Source: CBDHDJ01 sp965261645 (lineage in GTDB: Bacteria; Pseudomonadota; Alphaproteobacteria; SHVV01). From it: a DNA stretch of 64,000 bases. Of the stretch, positions 61,810-64,000 are shown one piece after another. Each line of letters starts with the position of its first letter. Positions within the stretch are counted from its first letter, which is position 1. Below the pieces are notes generated by a model. The model was not told the origin of the DNA and ran no database searches. It was given only the letters and a program-made list of their open reading frames with translations. The DNA lies in contig CBDHDJ010000002.1 in NCBI GenBank assembly GCA_965261645.1, forward strand, positions 682,001 to 746,000. The letters run 5' to 3'. Made by a program: the position numbers and the translations under genes.

Positions 61810-62793
61810 ATGACGGTACTGGTCACCGGCGCCGCCGGGTTCATCGGCCATCACGTGTGCGAGGCGCTGCTCTCTCGCGGTGAAGAGGTGATCGGCGTCG
61901 ACAACATGAGCGCCTATTACGATGTCGCGCTCAAGGAGGCGCGGCTCGCGCGTCTCGAGAACCGCACCGGCTTCAACTTCCGCAAGCTCGACATCGCGGA
62001 CCGGGACGCGATGAGTGGCGCATTCACTCCGCAAAGCGGCATCGACCGTGTCGTTCATCTCGCCGCCCAGGCGGGCGTGCGCTATTCCCTCGACCACCCG
62101 TTCACCTATGTCGAGGCCAATCTGGTCGGCCATATGGTCATTCTCGAGTTGTGCCGCGGCCTGCCGGGCCTCAAGCACCTGGTCTATGCGAGTTCGAGCT
62201 CGGTCTACGGGGCCAACACTAAACTGCCGTTCTCGATCGAGGACCGCGTCGATGTGCCGAAATCGCTCTACGCCGCCACCAAGCGGGCGGACGAGTTGAT
62301 GAGTCAGGCCTATAGCCACCTCTACCGCATCCGGCAAACTGGCCTCCGCTACTTCTCGGTCTATGGGCCGTGGGGCCGGCCCGACATGGCGATCTACAGC
62401 TTCACCCGGGCGATCTATGCGGGCGAGCCGATTCACGTCTACAACGCCGGCGATATGCGACGGGACTTCACCTATATCGACGACGTCGCCGCCGGCACCC
62501 TCGCCGTCCTCGACCGCCCCCCGGCCGACGGCGGCGAAGAGCGGGCGCCCCACCGCGTCTACAACATCGGCAACCACCGGTCCGAGGAACTGATGGAGCT
62601 GATTGCGATTCTGGAGCAAACCATCGGCCGCAAGGCGGAGATCATCCCGGAACCCATGCCGGACGCCGACGTCAAGGAGACCTACGCCGATATCTCGGCG
62701 GCCCAGGCCGAAGTGGGCTTCCAACCCACCACCACCATTGCCGAGGGCATCCCCCGCTTCATCGCCTGGTACCGCGACTACCACGGGATGTGA
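61810..62793 (+). CDS. NAD-dependent epimerase, UDP-glucuronate 4-epimerase type
   Basis: 327-residue extended SDR. NAD motif VTGAAGFIGHHV (about 4-15), HLAAQAGVRYS (about 84-94), SSSVYG and the catalytic YAATKRADE (about 152-160), then FSVYGPWGRPDMAIYSFTRA (about 184-203), which is typical of UDP-glucuronate 4-epimerases. Makes UDP-galacturonate for capsule or LPS sugars. ATG 61810 follows AGGA; GTG 61792 is an alternative. No other polysaccharide gene is nearby. Confidence 0.9.
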   Translation: MTVLVTGAAGFIGHHVCEALLSRGEEVIGVDNMSAYYDVALKEARLARLENRTGFNFRKLDIADRDAMSGAFTPQSGIDRVVHLAAQAGVRYSLDHPFTYVEANLVGHMVILELCRGLPGLKHLVYASSSSVYGANTKLPFSIEDRVDVPKSLYAATKRADELMSQAYSHLYRIRQTGLRYFSVYGPWGRPDMAIYSFTRAIYAGEPIHVYNAGDMRRDFTYIDDVAAGTLAVLDRPPADGGEERAPHRVYNIGNHRSEELMELIAILEQTIGRKAEIIPEPMPDADVKETYADISAAQAEVGFQPTTTIAEGIPRFIAWYRDYHGM

Positions 62794-62872
62794 CGCCGCG
62801 TGGTGAGGTGCGCGGTCGAAAGGGGCCTGCTAGGCTGTCGGCACGCCATGCCGGGAACAAGGGAGGTTTCTC

Positions 62873-63562
62873 ATGTCCGATAGTGGATCCGCCGTCGTCG
62901 TGGGCGTGGGGCCGGGTCTCGGCGCGGCGCTCGGCCGCCGCTTCGCCCGGGCGGGCCTGCCAGTGGCGCTGGCCGCCCGCCACGAGGACAAGCTCGCCCC
63001 CTTTGTCGATGAGATCACGAGCGCCGGCGGCCAGGCGCGGGCCTTTGCGGCCGATGCCACCGACGAGGCCGCGGTGGTCGATCTGTTGAACACGGTCGAG
63101 AACGACCTCGGCCCGCTCGCGGTCGCGGTCTTCAACGCCAGCGGTCGAGTGCGCAAGAGCATCCTCGAGATCGAGACGCCGGAGTTGGAGCAGGCGTGGC
63201 GCGGCGCCTGTCTGGGTGGCTTCCTTGTCGGCCGCGAGGCCGCGCGCCGCATGGTGCCACGCGGCCACGGCACCATCCTGTTCACCGGCGCGACCGCGAG
63301 CGTCAAAGGGTTCGCGCTCTCGGCCGGCTTCGCCGTCGGCAAGTTCGGCCTGCGGGCATTGGCGCAGAGCATGGCGCGCGAGCTGGCGCCGCAGGGCATT
63401 CACGTCGGCCATGTGGTGATCGACGGCGGCATCGGCAGAGACTCGGGCGATGCCATGCTCGATCCCGATGCCATCGCCGAGAGCTACTACCAGCTCCACG
63501 CCCAGCCCAGAAGCGCCTGGGCCTGGGAGATCGAGGTCCGCCCCTGGGTGGAGAATTTCTAG
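62873..63562 (+). CDS. SDR family oxidoreductase lacking the catalytic tyrosine
   Basis: 229-residue Rossmann protein. The cofactor motif is VGVGPGLGAALGRRFARAGL (about 10-29), the NNAG position reads NASGR (about 88-92), and the catalytic YxxxK position reads FAVGK (about 154-158), so the tyrosine is phenylalanine while the lysine is kept. Such proteins may be inactive or use another residue. Otherwise close to a group of SDRs found in alphaproteobacteria. It follows the epimerase by about 80 bases, with a GGAGG ribosome site (62862-62866). Confidence 0.85.
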   Translation: MSDSGSAVVVGVGPGLGAALGRRFARAGLPVALAARHEDKLAPFVDEITSAGGQARAFAADATDEAAVVDLLNTVENDLGPLAVAVFNASGRVRKSILEIETPELEQAWRGACLGGFLVGREAARRMVPRGHGTILFTGATASVKGFALSAGFAVGKFGLRALAQSMARELAPQGIHVGHVVIDGGIGRDSGDAMLDPDAIAESYYQLHAQPRSAWAWEIEVRPWVENF

Positions 63563-63613
63563 CCCGGACGATCTGACGCGGGAGCGCGGGTTCCCGGATC
63601 GGGCCCGCTCCGC

Positions 63614-63925
63614 CTATCCGTGCTTGTGGGGTCCGTCCGAGTTCTGCGCGTCGAACGCCGCCTTCTGCTCGGGCGTCACCTCGGTCTGGTATTTCGCTTT
63701 CCACTCCGCATAGGGCATGCCGTAGACGATCTCGCGCGCATCCTCGTAGGAGATCTCGAGGCCGCGCTCTTCGGCCGCCGCGGCATACCACTTCGACAGG
63801 CAGTTGCGGCAGAAGCCGGCGAGATTCATGAGATCGATGTTCTGCACGTCCTTGCGCCCGCGCAGGTGCTCGACCAGCGTGCGGTACGCCGCCGCCTCGA
63901 GCTCAACTTGCGTCTTGTCGTCCAT
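63614..63925 (-). CDS. DUF1244 family protein
   Basis: 103-residue soluble helical protein. Core: LEAAAYRTLVEHLRGRKDVQ, DLMNLAGFCRNCLSKWYAAA and YEDAREIVYGMPYAEWKAKY, the pattern of DUF1244, with the paired cysteines in FCRNCL. Function unknown. ATG 63925 has GGAG six bases before it and gives family length; ATG 63949 would add eight residues. It converges with the SDR gene. Confidence 0.9.
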   Translation of the reverse strand: MDDKTQVELEAAAYRTLVEHLRGRKDVQNIDLMNLAGFCRNCLSKWYAAAAEERGLEISYEDAREIVYGMPYAEWKAKYQTEVTPEQKAAFDAQNSDGPHKHG

Positions 63926-64000
63926 GTTTCGCTCCATCGCTTGGGTCATGACTTAATGGTAGGCAGGCGGCGCGCGATTGCCAAGTACTGGCGCGGGCCT

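Noticed and set aside
1..64000. tRNA genes, rRNA genes, CRISPR arrays, phage genes or a replication origin
   Set aside because: None was recognised on either strand by reading; a dedicated tRNA scan could still find one I missed.

Overview
The window is a GC-rich bacterial chromosome segment. Gene content points to an alphaproteobacterium, probably near Rhodospirillales: RcdA (DUF1465), TrcR (DUF1013), DUF1192, DUF1244, a COQ9-family protein, a three-part pntAA-pntAB-pntB transhydrogenase, class I aldolase beside thiE, and a ROSE-like RNA thermometer before a small heat-shock gene. The taxonomic placement is an inference from gene content. No tRNA, rRNA, CRISPR array or prophage was recognised.

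Layout. 1-8.8 kb (minus strand): zapA with a coiled-coil partner, a compact 6S-like RNA, fau, ymdB, yebC, ruvCAB, ybgC and tolQRAB (tolB runs off the left edge). 9.2-16.2 kb (plus): tkt, gap, an unknown gene, fba, thiE, efp and a suhB-type phosphatase; no pgk is present. 16.4-20.2 kb: a three-gene envelope cluster (OmpA-like lipid-distal protein, MotA/TolQ-like channel, MotB-like protein). 20.2-23.3 kb: MsbA-like ABC exporter, cyaY, rpmE, rcdA. 23.3-31.7 kb: an IS630 copy, two hsp20 genes (the first frameshifted), a hydrolase with metY, and an IS3 element that itself carries an IS1595 and an IS5 insertion. 31.7-36.4 kb (minus): a decayed redox operon (cyclic-nucleotide-binding ferredoxin, membrane cytochrome b, decaheme cytochrome c, small membrane protein). 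36.9-54.6 kb: housekeeping genes (quinone oxidoreductase, trcR, prpE, acyl-CoA ligase, GGDEF protein, purE, COQ9, def, rpsU, pnt operon, EamA transporter, ABC1 kinase, pepF). 54.6-61.6 kb: two inverted IS1182 copies flanking a broken sigma-54 regulator that holds an internally deleted IS256, followed by a second IS1595 copy. 61.8-64 kb: a nucleotide-sugar epimerase, an atypical SDR and a DUF1244 protein.

The most informative part is the insertion-sequence history. Target-site duplications and terminal repeats allow the order of events to be read: IS1595 and IS5 entered the IS3 element; a second IS1595 (duplication GAATTATC) was cut by IS1182 at TTAA; and recombination between the two inverted IS1182 copies then appears to have flipped about 3 kb, moving one IS1595 end to 56.1 kb. 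Genes near these elements carry in-frame stops and single-base A/T insertions, while about 50 housekeeping genes in the same window read through cleanly. The best candidate for a little-described system is the disrupted redox operon, in which a cyclic-nucleotide sensor is fused to a four-cluster ferredoxin and sits beside a cytochrome b and a ten-haem cytochrome.

All calls are from reading the sequence and remembered family features; no database search was run.
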